64,000 nucleotides of DNA from Actinoplanes italicus (GTDB lineage: Bacteria; Actinomycetota; Actinomycetes; Mycobacteriales; Micromonosporaceae). Both the position numbers and the translations under genes were made by a program. The notes beneath the pieces were generated by a model that had not been told where the DNA came from, did not search any database, and saw only the letters and a program-made list of their open reading frames with translations. Positions 50,857 through 60,186 of this stretch are shown piece by piece. Positions within the stretch are counted from its first letter, which is position 1. Each line of letters opens with the position of its first letter. The stretch covers positions 62,001-126,000 of the forward strand of contig NZ_PVMZ01000026.1 in assembly GCF_003001815.1 (NCBI RefSeq), read 5' to 3'.

Positions 50857-51750
50857 TTACAGGAGAATGAGATCGATCACTGCGAACACGAACAGCGCGA
50901 TCGCGATGAAGCCGTTCGCGGTGAAGAACGCCCGGTTGACCTTGGAGAGATCGTTCTCGGTCACCACCACGTGCTGGTAGACGAGGCCGGCGCCGGTCAG
51001 CAGCAGACCGATCCACCAGAACCAGGTGAGCCCGGCGAGCTGACCGAAGTATCCGAACAGCGCGAAGCAGACCACGTGCGTGACCGTGGAGATGTGCAGG
51101 GCGGTCCGCACGCCGAACCGTGCCGGGGTGGAGTGCACCCCGATCTTCCGGTCGACCTCGACGTCCTGGCAGGCGTAGATGATGTCGAAGCCACCGATCC
51201 ACAGGCCCACCGCGACGCCGAGCACCCAGGCCGGCCAGGAACCGGCGAACGTGCCGGTGATCGCGAGCCAGGCGCCGACCGGGGCGACCGCCTGAGCCAG
51301 GGCCAGCACGTAGTGCGGGAAGTTCGTGAACCGCTTGGCGTACGGGTAGATCACCAGCGGGACGACCGCGAGCGGCGACAGCACCAGGCAGAGCGGGTTG
51401 AGCAGCCCGGCCGCAACGACCAGGATCACCAGCGAGACGATCGCGCCGGTCCAGGCAGTACGCACGCTGACCGCGCCGGTGACCAGCTCCCGGTTCTGCG
51501 TCCGCGGGTTCTGCGCGTCGATCCGGCGGTCGAGGATGCGGTTGGCCGCCATGGCGAAGGTACGCCCCGAGACCATCGCGATCGTGACGAGCACCAGGTC
51601 GAGCCAGTGCTCGCCGACCGTGTCGTCCAGCGACTCGATGGCGACCAGCGACGACAGGTAGGCGAACGGCAGCGCGAAGATCGAGTGCTCGATCATCACC
51701 AGCCGGAGGAAGGCTTTGACCTTGCCGGGCTTCTCCTCGAGAGCTGTCAC
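50857..51750 (-). CDS. mqnP: UbiA-family prenyltransferase of the futalosine pathway (MqnP)
   Basis: 297-residue membrane enzyme with about eight helices. The two diphosphate-Mg sites are NRILDRRIDAQNPRTQNR (NxxxDxxxD) and YACQDVEVDRKIG (DxxxD). It attaches the polyprenyl chain to the naphthoate. GTG start overlaps the mqnL stop by 4 bp, and this pairing with a UbiD-type decarboxylase is typical of futalosine organisms. Confidence 0.92.
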   Translation of the reverse strand: MTALEEKPGKVKAFLRLVMIEHSIFALPFAYLSSLVAIESLDDTVGEHWLDLVLVTIAMVSGRTFAMAANRILDRRIDAQNPRTQNRELVTGAVSVRTAWTGAIVSLVILVVAAGLLNPLCLVLSPLAVVPLVIYPYAKRFTNFPHYVLALAQAVAPVGAWLAITGTFAGSWPAWVLGVAVGLWIGGFDIIYACQDVEVDRKIGVHSTPARFGVRTALHISTVTHVVCFALFGYFGQLAGLTWFWWIGLLLTGAGLVYQHVVVTENDLSKVNRAFFTANGFIAIALFVFAVIDLILL

Positions 51751-53207
51751 AGCCCGTATTCCTTCCACCGTTTGTCGACCAGGCTGACCACCTCGGGAGA
51801 CATGGCCATCTCCTCCGGCCAGCCGCGGGTGTAACCCTCGGTCGGCAGCTTACGAGTCGCGTCCACGCCCGCCTTGCCGCCCCAGAACTGCTGGTAGGAC
51901 GAGTGGTCCAGGTGGTCCACGGGGCCCTCGGTGAGCAACAGGTCGCGGGCGTAGTCGACGTTGCCGAAGGCCCGGAACGCGACGTCGTTGTAGTCGTGGA
52001 CGTCACAGTCCTCGTCGACGACGACGATCAGCTTCACCAGCGACAGCAGGTGGGCGCCCCAGATGGCGTTCATCACCTTCTGCGCGTGCTTCGGGTACCG
52101 CTTGCGGATCGACACGATGAGGCAGTTGTGGAAGACGCCGGCCGCCGGCATGTCGTAGTCGACGATGTCCGGGATCAGGATCTTCGCGAGCGGCAGGAAG
52201 ATCCGCTCGGTGGCCTTGCCCAGGCCGTGGTCCTCCTGCGGCGGCTTCGACGTGATGATCGAGTGGTAGATCGGCTTCTTGCGCATCGTCATCGTCTCGA
52301 TGTGCAGCACCGGGAACGGCTCGACCGGCGTGTAGTAGCCGGTGTGGTCGCCGAACGGGCCCTCCGGCAGGCGCTCGCCGGGCTCCAGATAGCCCTCCAG
52401 GACGATCTGCGCCTCGGCCGGCACCTGCAGGGGGACGGAGACGCAGTCGACCATCTCGATCCGCTCGCCCTTGAGGAATCCGGCGAACAGGTACTCGTCG
52501 ATGTCGCCGGGCAGGGGCGCGCTCGCGGCGTACGACACCACGGGATCGCAACCGATCGCGACGGCGACCGGAAGGCGCTCGCCACGCCGCTCCGCCACCG
52601 CGTGGTGCGCGGTGGAGTCCTTGTGGATCTGCCAGTGCATGCCGAGCGTGTTCTTCGAGTGCTGCTGGAGCCGGTAGAGGCCGAGGTTGCGCTTACCGGT
52701 CTCGGGGTGCTTGGTGTGTGTCAGCCCGAAGTTGTGGAAGATGCCGCCGTCGCCTGGCCAGATCTGCAGGCCGGGCAGCTTGTTCAGGTCGACCTCGTCG
52801 CCCTTGAGCACGATCTCCTGGCAGGGGGCGCTCTTCACCTTCTTCGGCGGCATCGACTTGAGTTGCAGCACCTTGCCGATGCCCTCGCGGATGCCGGACC
52901 AGCCGACCGGCAGCTCCGGCTTGGCGATCGCGCCGATCCGCTCGCCGATCTCGTCGAGCCGGTCGACGCCGAGCGCCATGGCCATCCGCTTCTCGGTGCC
53001 GAACAGGTTGATCACCACTGGCATCTCGCCGCGGGTGGGCCGCTCGAAGAGCAGTGCCGGCCCGTCGGCCCGCACGGTCCGGGTGACGATCTCACTGATC
53101 TCCAGTGTCGGGTCCACCGGAACGGTGACCCGGTGCAGCTCACCGGCGGCCTCGAGGGCGGCGATGAAGCTCTGCAGATCGGCATAGGGGAATCCACGCG
53201 GCGCCAT
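51747..53207 (-). CDS. mqnL: UbiD-family decarboxylase of the futalosine pathway (MqnL)
   Basis: 486 residues, the usual UbiD size. Blocks: YADLQSFIAALEAAGELHRV at the N-terminus, NLGLYRLQQHSKNTLGMHWQIHKDSTAHH, EGYLEPGERLPEGPFGDHTGYYTP (prenyl-FMN and catalytic Glu region) and the late QQFWGGKAGVDATRKLP. It needs prenyl-FMN, supplied by UbiX 2.4 kb away. ATG 53207 gives MAPRGFPYADL. First gene of the mqnL-mqnP unit. Confidence 0.92.
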   Translation of the reverse strand: MAPRGFPYADLQSFIAALEAAGELHRVTVPVDPTLEISEIVTRTVRADGPALLFERPTRGEMPVVINLFGTEKRMAMALGVDRLDEIGERIGAIAKPELPVGWSGIREGIGKVLQLKSMPPKKVKSAPCQEIVLKGDEVDLNKLPGLQIWPGDGGIFHNFGLTHTKHPETGKRNLGLYRLQQHSKNTLGMHWQIHKDSTAHHAVAERRGERLPVAVAIGCDPVVSYAASAPLPGDIDEYLFAGFLKGERIEMVDCVSVPLQVPAEAQIVLEGYLEPGERLPEGPFGDHTGYYTPVEPFPVLHIETMTMRKKPIYHSIITSKPPQEDHGLGKATERIFLPLAKILIPDIVDYDMPAAGVFHNCLIVSIRKRYPKHAQKVMNAIWGAHLLSLVKLIVVVDEDCDVHDYNDVAFRAFGNVDYARDLLLTEGPVDHLDHSSYQQFWGGKAGVDATRKLPTEGYTRGWPEEMAMSPEVVSLVDKRWKEYGL

Positions 53208-53267
53208 GGCACCCAGTCTGGCACCAGGGTCCGTCACTGGAGATCCGGGACTCCCGTTGGGGCTTTC

Positions 53268-54110
53268 ATGAAGCTGCGTGTCGTGACCCGATGGTGTCTG
53301 CTGACCGGTCTGACCGCGGCTCTGGCCGTGGCGCCGGCCGTCTCGGCGACCGAGATCCCACTGCCGGAGTGCGCGCCGGGGCCGGCGTCGACCCGACCGC
53401 CGACCGGTCCGGCGACGCTGGACAGCCCGCGCGCCTGCCGCGCCGACCGGCCCGTGCTGGAGTCGACGAAGACCGGTTTCACCCCGAGCGGCTACCACCA
53501 CCTCGGCGCCGGTACGAGCGGCGACTGGGGTGGGGTGTCCGGGCGGTTCTCGGTCGTCGACGGGTCGGTACGGCCACAGACGTACGACTTCGTGGTCGGC
53601 CGTTTCATGGCGAAGCGGGACATGGGCGGCGGCCGGATCGCCTGGCTGGAGGCCGGCTGGGCGGAGACGGGCTGGGCCTCACCGGGCCGCCAGCACGTCT
53701 ACACCTTCGACACGAACACCAACCGGTGGCAGTTCTACGACCAGTACGCGGTCCGCCCCGGCGACCAGGTGTGGCTCGACATCGGCACCGACCGGAGCGG
53801 CGTCTGGCGGGCCTGGCTGTGGTGGAACAACCGGTGGAACCTGCTCACCCAGCAGCGGCTGCCGCTCGGGGTCGCCGCCCGCATGGAGCAGTACGTCGAG
53901 GTGCACGTCGACCCCACCCGGCAGGCCAGGATCGACGTGCCGAAGGTCACGGTCGACAACGTACAGCTGCGACCGGCCGGTGGTGGGCCGGCCCGGTACT
54001 GGCGCGAGGACGTCGCGACCGAGACCGCGCCGGCCACCCGCGGAGGTTTCTGCCTGGACTGGGTGACCAGGTACGACACGTGGACGGCGGGCGACTGCCC
54101 GGACGACTAG
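53268..54110 (+). CDS. Secreted protein of unknown function
   Basis: 280 residues with a signal peptide (LLTGLTAALAVAPAVSATE). The mature part is rich in Trp and beta strands (RIAWLEAGWAETGWAS, VWRAWLWWNNRWNLL), with a few Cys at the ends that may form disulfides. I see no catalytic motif or family. The 3' end overlaps the convergent SDR gene by 4 bp. Confidence 0.75.
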   Translation: MKLRVVTRWCLLTGLTAALAVAPAVSATEIPLPECAPGPASTRPPTGPATLDSPRACRADRPVLESTKTGFTPSGYHHLGAGTSGDWGGVSGRFSVVDGSVRPQTYDFVVGRFMAKRDMGGGRIAWLEAGWAETGWASPGRQHVYTFDTNTNRWQFYDQYAVRPGDQVWLDIGTDRSGVWRAWLWWNNRWNLLTQQRLPLGVAARMEQYVEVHVDPTRQARIDVPKVTVDNVQLRPAGGGPARYWREDVATETAPATRGGFCLDWVTRYDTWTAGDCPDD

Positions 54111-54874
54111 AGCGCCGTGCCACCGGAGGCGTCGATGACCTGACCGGTCACCCAGCGGCCCTCGTCGGAGGCGAGGAAGGCGATGATGCCTGCCACATCC
54201 TCCGGCTCGCCGAGCCGGCCGAGGGCGACGCGCGCCACCTGCTGCGCCGCGAGTTCCGGATCGTCCCTCAGGTATTGGCTGTTCCGGGTCATCACGATGC
54301 CGGGCGACACCGAGTTGACAGTGATCCCGCGCGGGCCCAGGTCCGCCGCCAGGTCGAGGGTGAAGGTGTTCAGCGCCGCTTTGCTGACCCCGTACGCCAG
54401 CAGATCCGGGCTGGCGACGGTGGCGGCGAGGCTGGAGAGGTTGATGATCCGGCCGCCGTCGCGCAGTCGCGGCAATGCGAGCTTCGTGATGAAGAACGGC
54501 GCCTTCACGTTCACCGCGATGACCTGGTCGAACTCCTCCTCGGAGAGATCGGCCAGCCGGGCGAAGCTCCCCTTGGCGGCGTTGTGGACCAGGATGTCGA
54601 GCCTGCCGTCGGGCACGTACTCACGGCCTGCCTCGTCGAAGGCGTCCCAGAATCGAGCCGCGTCGCCCTGGGTGCCGAGTTCGGTGTGCACGGCGAACGC
54701 CCGCCCACCGTCCTTGCGGATGCGCAGCACGGTGTCGCGGGCCGCAGCCTCGTCGTGACCGTAGCCCACTCCTACGACGGCTCCGTCGCGGGCGAATCGT
54801 TCGACGGTCGCCCGGCCGATCCCATGGCTGCCCCCGGTGACGAGGGCGACTTTGTCCCGCAGTGCTCCTGACAT
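54107..54874 (-). CDS. Short-chain dehydrogenase/reductase
   Basis: 255 residues. Cofactor motif TGGSHGIG (about 13-20), structural NxxG-like VHNAAKG, catalytic Ser in INLSSLA and YxxxK in YGVSK. The C-terminal VTGQVIDASGGTAL is typical of FabG-like enzymes. GGAG lies 6 bp before the ATG. Divergent from a TetR regulator with three shared operators, so its expression is probably induced by the TetR ligand. Confidence 0.93.
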   Translation of the reverse strand: MSGALRDKVALVTGGSHGIGRATVERFARDGAVVGVGYGHDEAAARDTVLRIRKDGGRAFAVHTELGTQGDAARFWDAFDEAGREYVPDGRLDILVHNAAKGSFARLADLSEEEFDQVIAVNVKAPFFITKLALPRLRDGGRIINLSSLAATVASPDLLAYGVSKAALNTFTLDLAADLGPRGITVNSVSPGIVMTRNSQYLRDDPELAAQQVARVALGRLGEPEDVAGIIAFLASDEGRWVTGQVIDASGGTAL

Positions 54875-54889
54875 GACAGCTCCTTTGTT

Positions 54890-54968
54890 GAATGATCGCT
54901 CACGAAGAGAGTAGCCGCTTCTTGAGTGATCGACCAACAAATAGGCCGCGTACTTTGAGTGATCGCTC
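54890..54968. promoter_or_regulatory. Three regularly spaced TetR operators between SDR and tetR
   Basis: Three copies of a GAGTGATCGCTC-type half-palindromic 12-mer: GAATGATCGCTC (54890-54901), GAGTGATCGACC (54924-54935) and GAGTGATCGCTC (54957-54968). Centres are 34 and 33 bp apart, about three helical turns, so bound dimers would lie on one face. Confidence 0.75.
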
Positions 54969-54981
54969 TAGAATGGGGGGC

Positions 54982-55581
54982 GTGAGCGCATCAGAAGCGC
55001 GGCGCGGCCGGCCGCCGACGTTCGACCGGGAGGCGGCCCTGGCCGCTGCTACCCGGCTGTTCTGGCAGAACGGGTACGAGGCCACCTCGATCAACGACCT
55101 GACGAGCGCGATGGGGATCCGGCCGGGCAGCCTCTACGCCGCGTTCGGGGACAAGAAGGCGCTGTTCAACGAGGTCATCGAGGCATACGGCCGCTCTCCG
55201 GCCGGCGAGTTCGTCTGGGCCGCCATGGCCAGGGAACCCACGGCCTTCGACGCGTTCCGCCGCATCCTGCTCGACGCTGCGGCGATGTACACCGACCCGG
55301 AGACACCGGCCGGGAACCTGCTCTGCAGTGCGGCGGCCGCCGACGTCGATGTCGCCGTCTACATGCGCGACCTGCGCAACGCCAGCGTCGACACCTTCGA
55401 GAAGCGCCTGACGAGCGCCCGGCAGGCGGGCGAGATACCGGCGACGGCCGACCCTCGAAAGCTGGCCGCGTATTTCACCGCCGTCATGCACGGCATGTCC
55501 CAGCGCGCCCGGGACGGCGCCACGGGCGCGGAACTCGCCGACACCGCGGATCTGGCCATGGCCGCCTGGCCCAGGGCCTGA
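54982..55581 (+). CDS. TetR-family transcriptional regulator
   Basis: 199 residues. HTH: FDREAALAAATRLFWQNGYEATSINDLTSAMGIRPGSLYAAFGDKKALFNEVIEAY. The C-terminal ligand domain contains LLCSAAAADVDVAVY. GTG 54982 gives MSASEARRGRPP; ATG 54973 is an alternative (nothing resembling a strong ribosome site before either). Likely repressor of itself and the SDR through the three operators upstream. Confidence 0.9.
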   Translation: MSASEARRGRPPTFDREAALAAATRLFWQNGYEATSINDLTSAMGIRPGSLYAAFGDKKALFNEVIEAYGRSPAGEFVWAAMAREPTAFDAFRRILLDAAAMYTDPETPAGNLLCSAAAADVDVAVYMRDLRNASVDTFEKRLTSARQAGEIPATADPRKLAAYFTAVMHGMSQRARDGATGAELADTADLAMAAWPRA

Positions 55582-55600
55582 ATCGAAGGTCGGCCGCGGG

Positions 55601-56569
55601 TCAGGCGTACGAGTGCAGGCCCTCGAAGAACAGGTTCACGCCGAACAGGTTCATCAGCATCGTCACGAAGCCGGCGATCGCGATCCAGGTCGCCGTGGTC
55701 CGCTTCACGCTCGGCGTGGCCCGGGCGTGAAGGTAGGCGGCGTAGACGATCCAGGAGATGAACGCCCACACCTCCTTCGGGTCCCAGCCCCAGTAACGCC
55801 CCCAGGACGCCTCGGCCCACAGCGGGCCGGCGATCAGCGCGCCGAAGGTGAACAGCGGGAAGGCGAACGCGTGCAGGCGGAACGTCAGCCGCTCCAGCGC
55901 CCCGGCGTCACCGACGTGCCGGCCGAGCGTGTAGGGGAAGCTGCGCCGGCCCGCGTCCCAGCCGTTCTTGATCAGGAACATCGCGGCCGGGACCGCACCG
56001 AGCAGGAAGATGCCGGACGAGATGATGATCGTCGAGACGTGGAAGATGAACCAGTACGAGTTCAGCGCGGGCACCAGGGGGCCGACCGGGGTGTAGGCGA
56101 GCAGTGCCGCCGCGCCCAGCAGCACCACCAGGCTCAGCGTGGTGAACAGCCCCAGGTGCCGGGCGGCCGGACGGCGCAGCAGCACACCGGCCCAGACCAC
56201 GGAACCGACCAGGGTCGCCGAGAGGATGTACTCGTACATGTTGCCCCAGGGCATCCGCTCCGCGGCGATACCCCGGGTGACCGTGGTGCCCAGGTGCAGG
56301 ACCACACCGAGCAGGTTCAGGCCGACCGCGGCACGGCCGACCCATTCGCCGCGCGCCGATTCCTTGCGGACCTCGGTGGCCTCCTCGTACGTGGCCGGGC
56401 CGCCGGCCTGCTCGTACGTGCCCGGGCCACCCGCGCCGACCAGCTGGCGGGTCGCGGCCCTGCCGATGTGGCTGCGCCTGCCGAACGCGTACTCCCCGGC
56501 GTAGCAGACCATGGCGGCCAGGTAGGCCAGCACGGTCAGCGCCATGAGCTGATTGGACAACTCCGCCAT
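55601..56569 (-). CDS. ccsB: Cytochrome c biogenesis protein CcsB (CcsA/ResC family)
   Basis: 322 residues, about eight helices. The haem-handling WWD motif is WGRYWGWDPKEVWAFISW, and conserved His residues lie in LHLGTTVTRG and FIFHVSTIIISSG. With ResB it forms the system II haem export and cytochrome c synthase. A short internal duplication (GGPGTYEQA/GGPATYEEA) lies in the first loop. ATG shares one base with the resB stop. Confidence 0.93.
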   Translation of the reverse strand: MAELSNQLMALTVLAYLAAMVCYAGEYAFGRRSHIGRAATRQLVGAGGPGTYEQAGGPATYEEATEVRKESARGEWVGRAAVGLNLLGVVLHLGTTVTRGIAAERMPWGNMYEYILSATLVGSVVWAGVLLRRPAARHLGLFTTLSLVVLLGAAALLAYTPVGPLVPALNSYWFIFHVSTIIISSGIFLLGAVPAAMFLIKNGWDAGRRSFPYTLGRHVGDAGALERLTFRLHAFAFPLFTFGALIAGPLWAEASWGRYWGWDPKEVWAFISWIVYAAYLHARATPSVKRTTATWIAIAGFVTMLMNLFGVNLFFEGLHSYA

Positions 56570-58176
56570 CAGGGCGTCCCTTCCTTCATGTGCCGGGTGA
56601 GCGTCGCGAACTCATCGCCGAACCCCGGATAGTCGGTGCGGGGCAGGCCACCGGCTTCGATCACGCTACCGCCCGCCGGATCACCGCCGACCGGCAGAAC
56701 CCGGAACCAGACCCGGCGGCGGTGCACGTACAGCGAGAGCATCAGGCCGATCAGGCCGGCCACCGAGCCGACCAGCAGCGACACCTTCGTCGGGTCGTGC
56801 CGGATGGAGATGGTGGCGAACCGGCGGGTGTCGACGAACTCCAGCGTGGTGCCGTCGTCGAGGGTCCACTTCTCGCCGGGTCGCAGCACGTACGGCCGCT
56901 CGTCACTGATCTTCTTGAGGTCACCGTCGGCGATCTGCTCACGGTTCAGGGCGTAGACCGATCCCGGCCGGCCGGAGTCGAGGCCCAGGTCACCGCGGTA
57001 GGCGGTCAGGTAGAGGACCGGGTTGTTCTCGGCCGGGAACTTCGAGACAGCGCTACCGTCGGTGCCACCGGTCGGCAGGAAGAGGCCCTCGAAGCCCATC
57101 TGCAGCCTGGGGTCGCGCTTGCCGGTCGCCGGGTCGATGTTGACGTCCGGGTACTGGACGACGCCCTCACTGGTCAGCATGCCGTCGATCGGCAGGAACG
57201 GGACGACCTTGGTCTGTTGTGCGCCGAACCGGTCGGTGAACCGCAGCACCGGGGCGTAGCCCTGACCGATCAGGTTCACGGTGGCGCCGTCGAGCCGGAG
57301 CGGGTCGTTGACGGTGAACCTGTCCGGCCGATAGTGATCGCCGCCGTCCTCGCTCACGTCCACGGTCGCCTGGAACGACTTCGGCACGCCGTTGGTCTGG
57401 AACGTCGCGTCGAACGCGGTCATCCGCAGGCAGAAGTCCGGCAGGTCGGACGGGTCCACGCGGGGGCCGAGGACCGATTCGTCGTGTTGCGTGACGCTGT
57501 TGCAGAAGCCCTGATCGGTGCCCTCCACCAGCAGGCGGTTGCCGTGCCAGCCGTACCACTGCCCGAAACCGACGCCGACCAGCACGCCGAGCATGGCGAT
57601 GTGGAAGAGCAGATTGCCGGTCTCCTTGAGGTAGCCCTTCTCGGCCGAGACAGTCCAGCCGTCCGGCGTCTCGCGCACCCGGGTGCGGAACCGGCTGCGG
57701 CGCAGCCGTTTCGCGATCTCCGCGGCCACGGCCGCGGGCTCCTCCGGGCGTTGCTGTCCCTGATCATGGTGCGGCAGGCGGTCCAGACGCTTCGGGGCAT
57801 CCGGCGGTACGGTCGTGAGCGCCCGGAAATGATCACGCAGCCGGGGCAGGACGCACCCGATCAGCGAGGTGAACAGCAGCAGGTAGATCGCCGCGAACCA
57901 CGGTGACGCGTAGACGTCGAAGGCGAAGAACCGGTCCAGGGCCGGCGCCAGTTCCGGGTGCTCGGCGAAGTACTCCGCGACGTTCTCCCGGTTGACCCCG
58001 CGCTGCGGGAAGATCGAACCCGGAACCGCGGCCACCGCGAGCAGGAAGAGCAGCACCAGCGCCGTGCGCATGCTGGTGAGCTGTCGCCAGGAGTTGCGCA
58101 GGAACGCCCACAGCGGGTTGCCGCGCCGCGGCGGCGGCGCGTCGGCGGTGGCGGGCCGGTCCTCGACCACGGTCAC
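56569..58176 (-). CDS. resB: Cytochrome c biogenesis protein ResB
   Basis: 535 residues with four helices and a large extracytoplasmic domain between the third and fourth. Typical start WAFLRNSWRQLTSMRTALVLLFLLAVAAVPGSIFPQR and the GNLLFHIAMLGVLVGVGFG helix. Works with CcsB to hold apocytochrome and haem. GTG 58176 overlaps the ccdA stop (GTGA). Confidence 0.93.
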   Translation of the reverse strand: MTVVEDRPATADAPPPRRGNPLWAFLRNSWRQLTSMRTALVLLFLLAVAAVPGSIFPQRGVNRENVAEYFAEHPELAPALDRFFAFDVYASPWFAAIYLLLFTSLIGCVLPRLRDHFRALTTVPPDAPKRLDRLPHHDQGQQRPEEPAAVAAEIAKRLRRSRFRTRVRETPDGWTVSAEKGYLKETGNLLFHIAMLGVLVGVGFGQWYGWHGNRLLVEGTDQGFCNSVTQHDESVLGPRVDPSDLPDFCLRMTAFDATFQTNGVPKSFQATVDVSEDGGDHYRPDRFTVNDPLRLDGATVNLIGQGYAPVLRFTDRFGAQQTKVVPFLPIDGMLTSEGVVQYPDVNIDPATGKRDPRLQMGFEGLFLPTGGTDGSAVSKFPAENNPVLYLTAYRGDLGLDSGRPGSVYALNREQIADGDLKKISDERPYVLRPGEKWTLDDGTTLEFVDTRRFATISIRHDPTKVSLLVGSVAGLIGLMLSLYVHRRRVWFRVLPVGGDPAGGSVIEAGGLPRTDYPGFGDEFATLTRHMKEGTP

Positions 58177-58970
58177 AGCAGCGTCCCCTGGTTGAAGTCG
58201 AAGGTGGTCAGCAGCCAGATGAGGAACTGGTCCCAGGCGCCGGTGATCAGAGCCAGCCCGACCAGGATGAGCAGGCCGCCACCGATCCGGGTCACCCAGA
58301 GGCTGTTGCGGCGGATCGCGGTGAACACGCCGAGCAGCTTGCGGAAGAAGAGCCCGAACAGCACGAACGGTACGCCCAGCCCGAAGCTGAAGGCCAGCGC
58401 CAGCACGATGGATCGGTCGGTCTGTCCGGTCGTGGTCGCCAGGCCCATGACGGCACCGAGGGTCGGGCCGACGCACGGTGTCCAGGAGATCGCGAAGACC
58501 GCCCCGAGCACGGGCGCACCGAGCAGGCCGGCCGCCGGCAGCTTGCTGACCCGGGCTTCACGCTGGAAGCCCGGAATCCAGCCGAGGTAGCCGAGACCCA
58601 GAACGACGATGATCACGCCGACAACGGTGTTCAGCACGTCCTGCTGGGCTTTGAGCTGCAGGAAGAGGTTCGCCACGAGGGTCACCATGAGCGTGAAGAC
58701 GACCGAGAAGCCGAGCACGAAGAGGACGCTGCCGGCCAGGACCCGGCTCTTGAGCGCCACGGTCCGGGTCTTCGTCATCGTCGCCGTCGTGCCGCGACCG
58801 GTCACCGCCTCCATGTCGGAACCGGCCAGTCCGGTGACGTACGAGAGGTAGCCTGGCAGCAGCGGCAGCACACACGGCGACAGGATGCTGACCAGCCCGG
58901 CCAGCAGCGAGGCGCCGATCGCCAGCAGCATCGGCCCGTCGGTCACCGCACCCTCGAAAGCACCGCCCAT
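58173..58970 (-). CDS. ccdA: Thiol-disulfide transport protein CcdA
   Basis: 265 residues, six helices. The redox Cys pair is in SPCVLPLLPGYLSYV (helix 1) and TPCVGPTLGAVMG (helix 4). Carries electrons across the membrane to the lipoprotein ResA, keeping apocytochrome cysteines reduced. Start adjoins the resA stop; stop overlaps resB. Confidence 0.93.
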   Translation of the reverse strand: MGGAFEGAVTDGPMLLAIGASLLAGLVSILSPCVLPLLPGYLSYVTGLAGSDMEAVTGRGTTATMTKTRTVALKSRVLAGSVLFVLGFSVVFTLMVTLVANLFLQLKAQQDVLNTVVGVIIVVLGLGYLGWIPGFQREARVSKLPAAGLLGAPVLGAVFAISWTPCVGPTLGAVMGLATTTGQTDRSIVLALAFSFGLGVPFVLFGLFFRKLLGVFTAIRRNSLWVTRIGGGLLILVGLALITGAWDQFLIWLLTTFDFNQGTLL

Positions 58971-59530
58971 CAGCCGGTCGCCTCCGCGGCGATCTTCTCG
59001 ACGAGCGGCTGCAGTTCGGTGATCGTGGTCGCCCGGCGGATGCCGGCCGCGATGCGACCCTGGCGATCCAGGATCAGGGTGCTCGGGATCGCGTTCTGGG
59101 TGACGTCGAACTTGAGGCCGGCCCTGCCCTCGTTGTCGTACAGGCTGGGGTAGGTGACCTGGTAACTACGCTCGAACGCCTTGGCCGGGTCACGCTCGTC
59201 GCGGGTGTTGACCCCGAGGAACGTCACGTCCTTGGCCTTGGTCGCCTGGTACGTCTTCTCCAGGTCGTCGGCCTCGGCCCGGCAGGGCGCGCACCACGAC
59301 CCCCAGAAGTTGACCACGACGACCTTGCCACGGTCGTTCTCGATGTCGTAGGTGCCGCCGTCGAGCAGTTCACCGGTGACCCCGGTGACCAGCGGCCGCT
59401 GTTCCGGAGTGCACTCCACCACCATGTTCGTGGTGGTGCACTTCTTCGCCCAGTTCTCCTCGCCGCCGCAGCCGGTCAGGACTCCGGCGGTGGCGACCGC
59501 GGCGACGGTGACGGCGACGAGGCGGCGCAT
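58970..59530 (-). CDS. resA: Thioredoxin-like lipoprotein ResA
   Basis: 186 residues. Lipoprotein signal with lipobox VLTGC (about 19-23), then a thioredoxin fold with WCAPC active site in NFWGSWCAPCRAEADDLEKTY and cis-Pro loop NAIPSTLILD. Reduces apocytochrome c using electrons from CcdA. ATG shares one base with the preceding phosphatase stop (TGATG). Confidence 0.92.
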   Translation of the reverse strand: MRRLVAVTVAAVATAGVLTGCGGEENWAKKCTTTNMVVECTPEQRPLVTGVTGELLDGGTYDIENDRGKVVVVNFWGSWCAPCRAEADDLEKTYQATKAKDVTFLGVNTRDERDPAKAFERSYQVTYPSLYDNEGRAGLKFDVTQNAIPSTLILDRQGRIAAGIRRATTITELQPLVEKIAAEATG

Positions 59531-60186
59531 CACGCCCCCTTGGCGGTCTTGGCCGTGGCGGACATGGCGACCAGGTGGGCGGCCGGTTCCGAGTAGTCGA
59601 TACCGACCACCTTGGACCCCTCGAAGCGGAACGAGGTGAGACTGGCCAGGCCGCACTCACGCCGTCGCGGGTCGTGCCAGAGGCGCTTGCTCTCCACGTA
59701 CCGCCGCAGCGTCCAGATCGGCAGCTGGTGCGAGACGCAGACCGCCTCGTGGCCCTCGGCGGCGACCCGGGCGGCCTGCAGCGCAGCGAACATCCGCTGC
59801 GCGATCACGAGGTAGGCCTCGCCCCAGGACGGGGTGATCGGGTCGCGCAGCACCCACCAGTGCCGCGGGTTGCTGAACGCGCCGTCACCGACCGAGACCT
59901 TCTTGCCCTCGAAGTAGTTCGCGCTCTCGATCAGGCGTACGTCGGTCGCGATGTCCAGCTTGAACTCGGCGGCGAACGGGGCGGCCGTCTCCTGGGCACG
60001 CTCCAGCGGGCTGGCCACCACGTGCGTGATGTCCCGCCCGGCCAGCACCTCGGCCGCCGCCTTCGCCATCTGGTTGCCCAGCTCGGAGAGGTGGAAGTCG
60101 GGCAGGCGCCCGTACAGGATCTTGCCGGGGTTGTAGACCTCGCCGTGCCGCAGCACGTGCACCGTGGTCTTGGTCGGCTCGCTCAA
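59530..60186 (-). CDS. Histidine phosphatase-family protein
   Basis: 218 residues. RHG motif in VHVLRHGEVYN (phosphohistidine), second His in AVCVSHQLPIW, and ASPLERAQETA. Phosphoglycerate-mutase superfamily. TTG 60186 is chosen because it overlaps the hemL stop by 4 bp (TTGA). Its placement inside the haem/cytochrome operon is conserved in many actinobacteria; its substrate there is not known to me. Confidence 0.87.
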   Translation of the reverse strand: MSEPTKTTVHVLRHGEVYNPGKILYGRLPDFHLSELGNQMAKAAAEVLAGRDITHVVASPLERAQETAAPFAAEFKLDIATDVRLIESANYFEGKKVSVGDGAFSNPRHWWVLRDPITPSWGEAYLVIAQRMFAALQAARVAAEGHEAVCVSHQLPIWTLRRYVESKRLWHDPRRRECGLASLTSFRFEGSKVVGIDYSEPAAHLVAMSATAKTAKGA

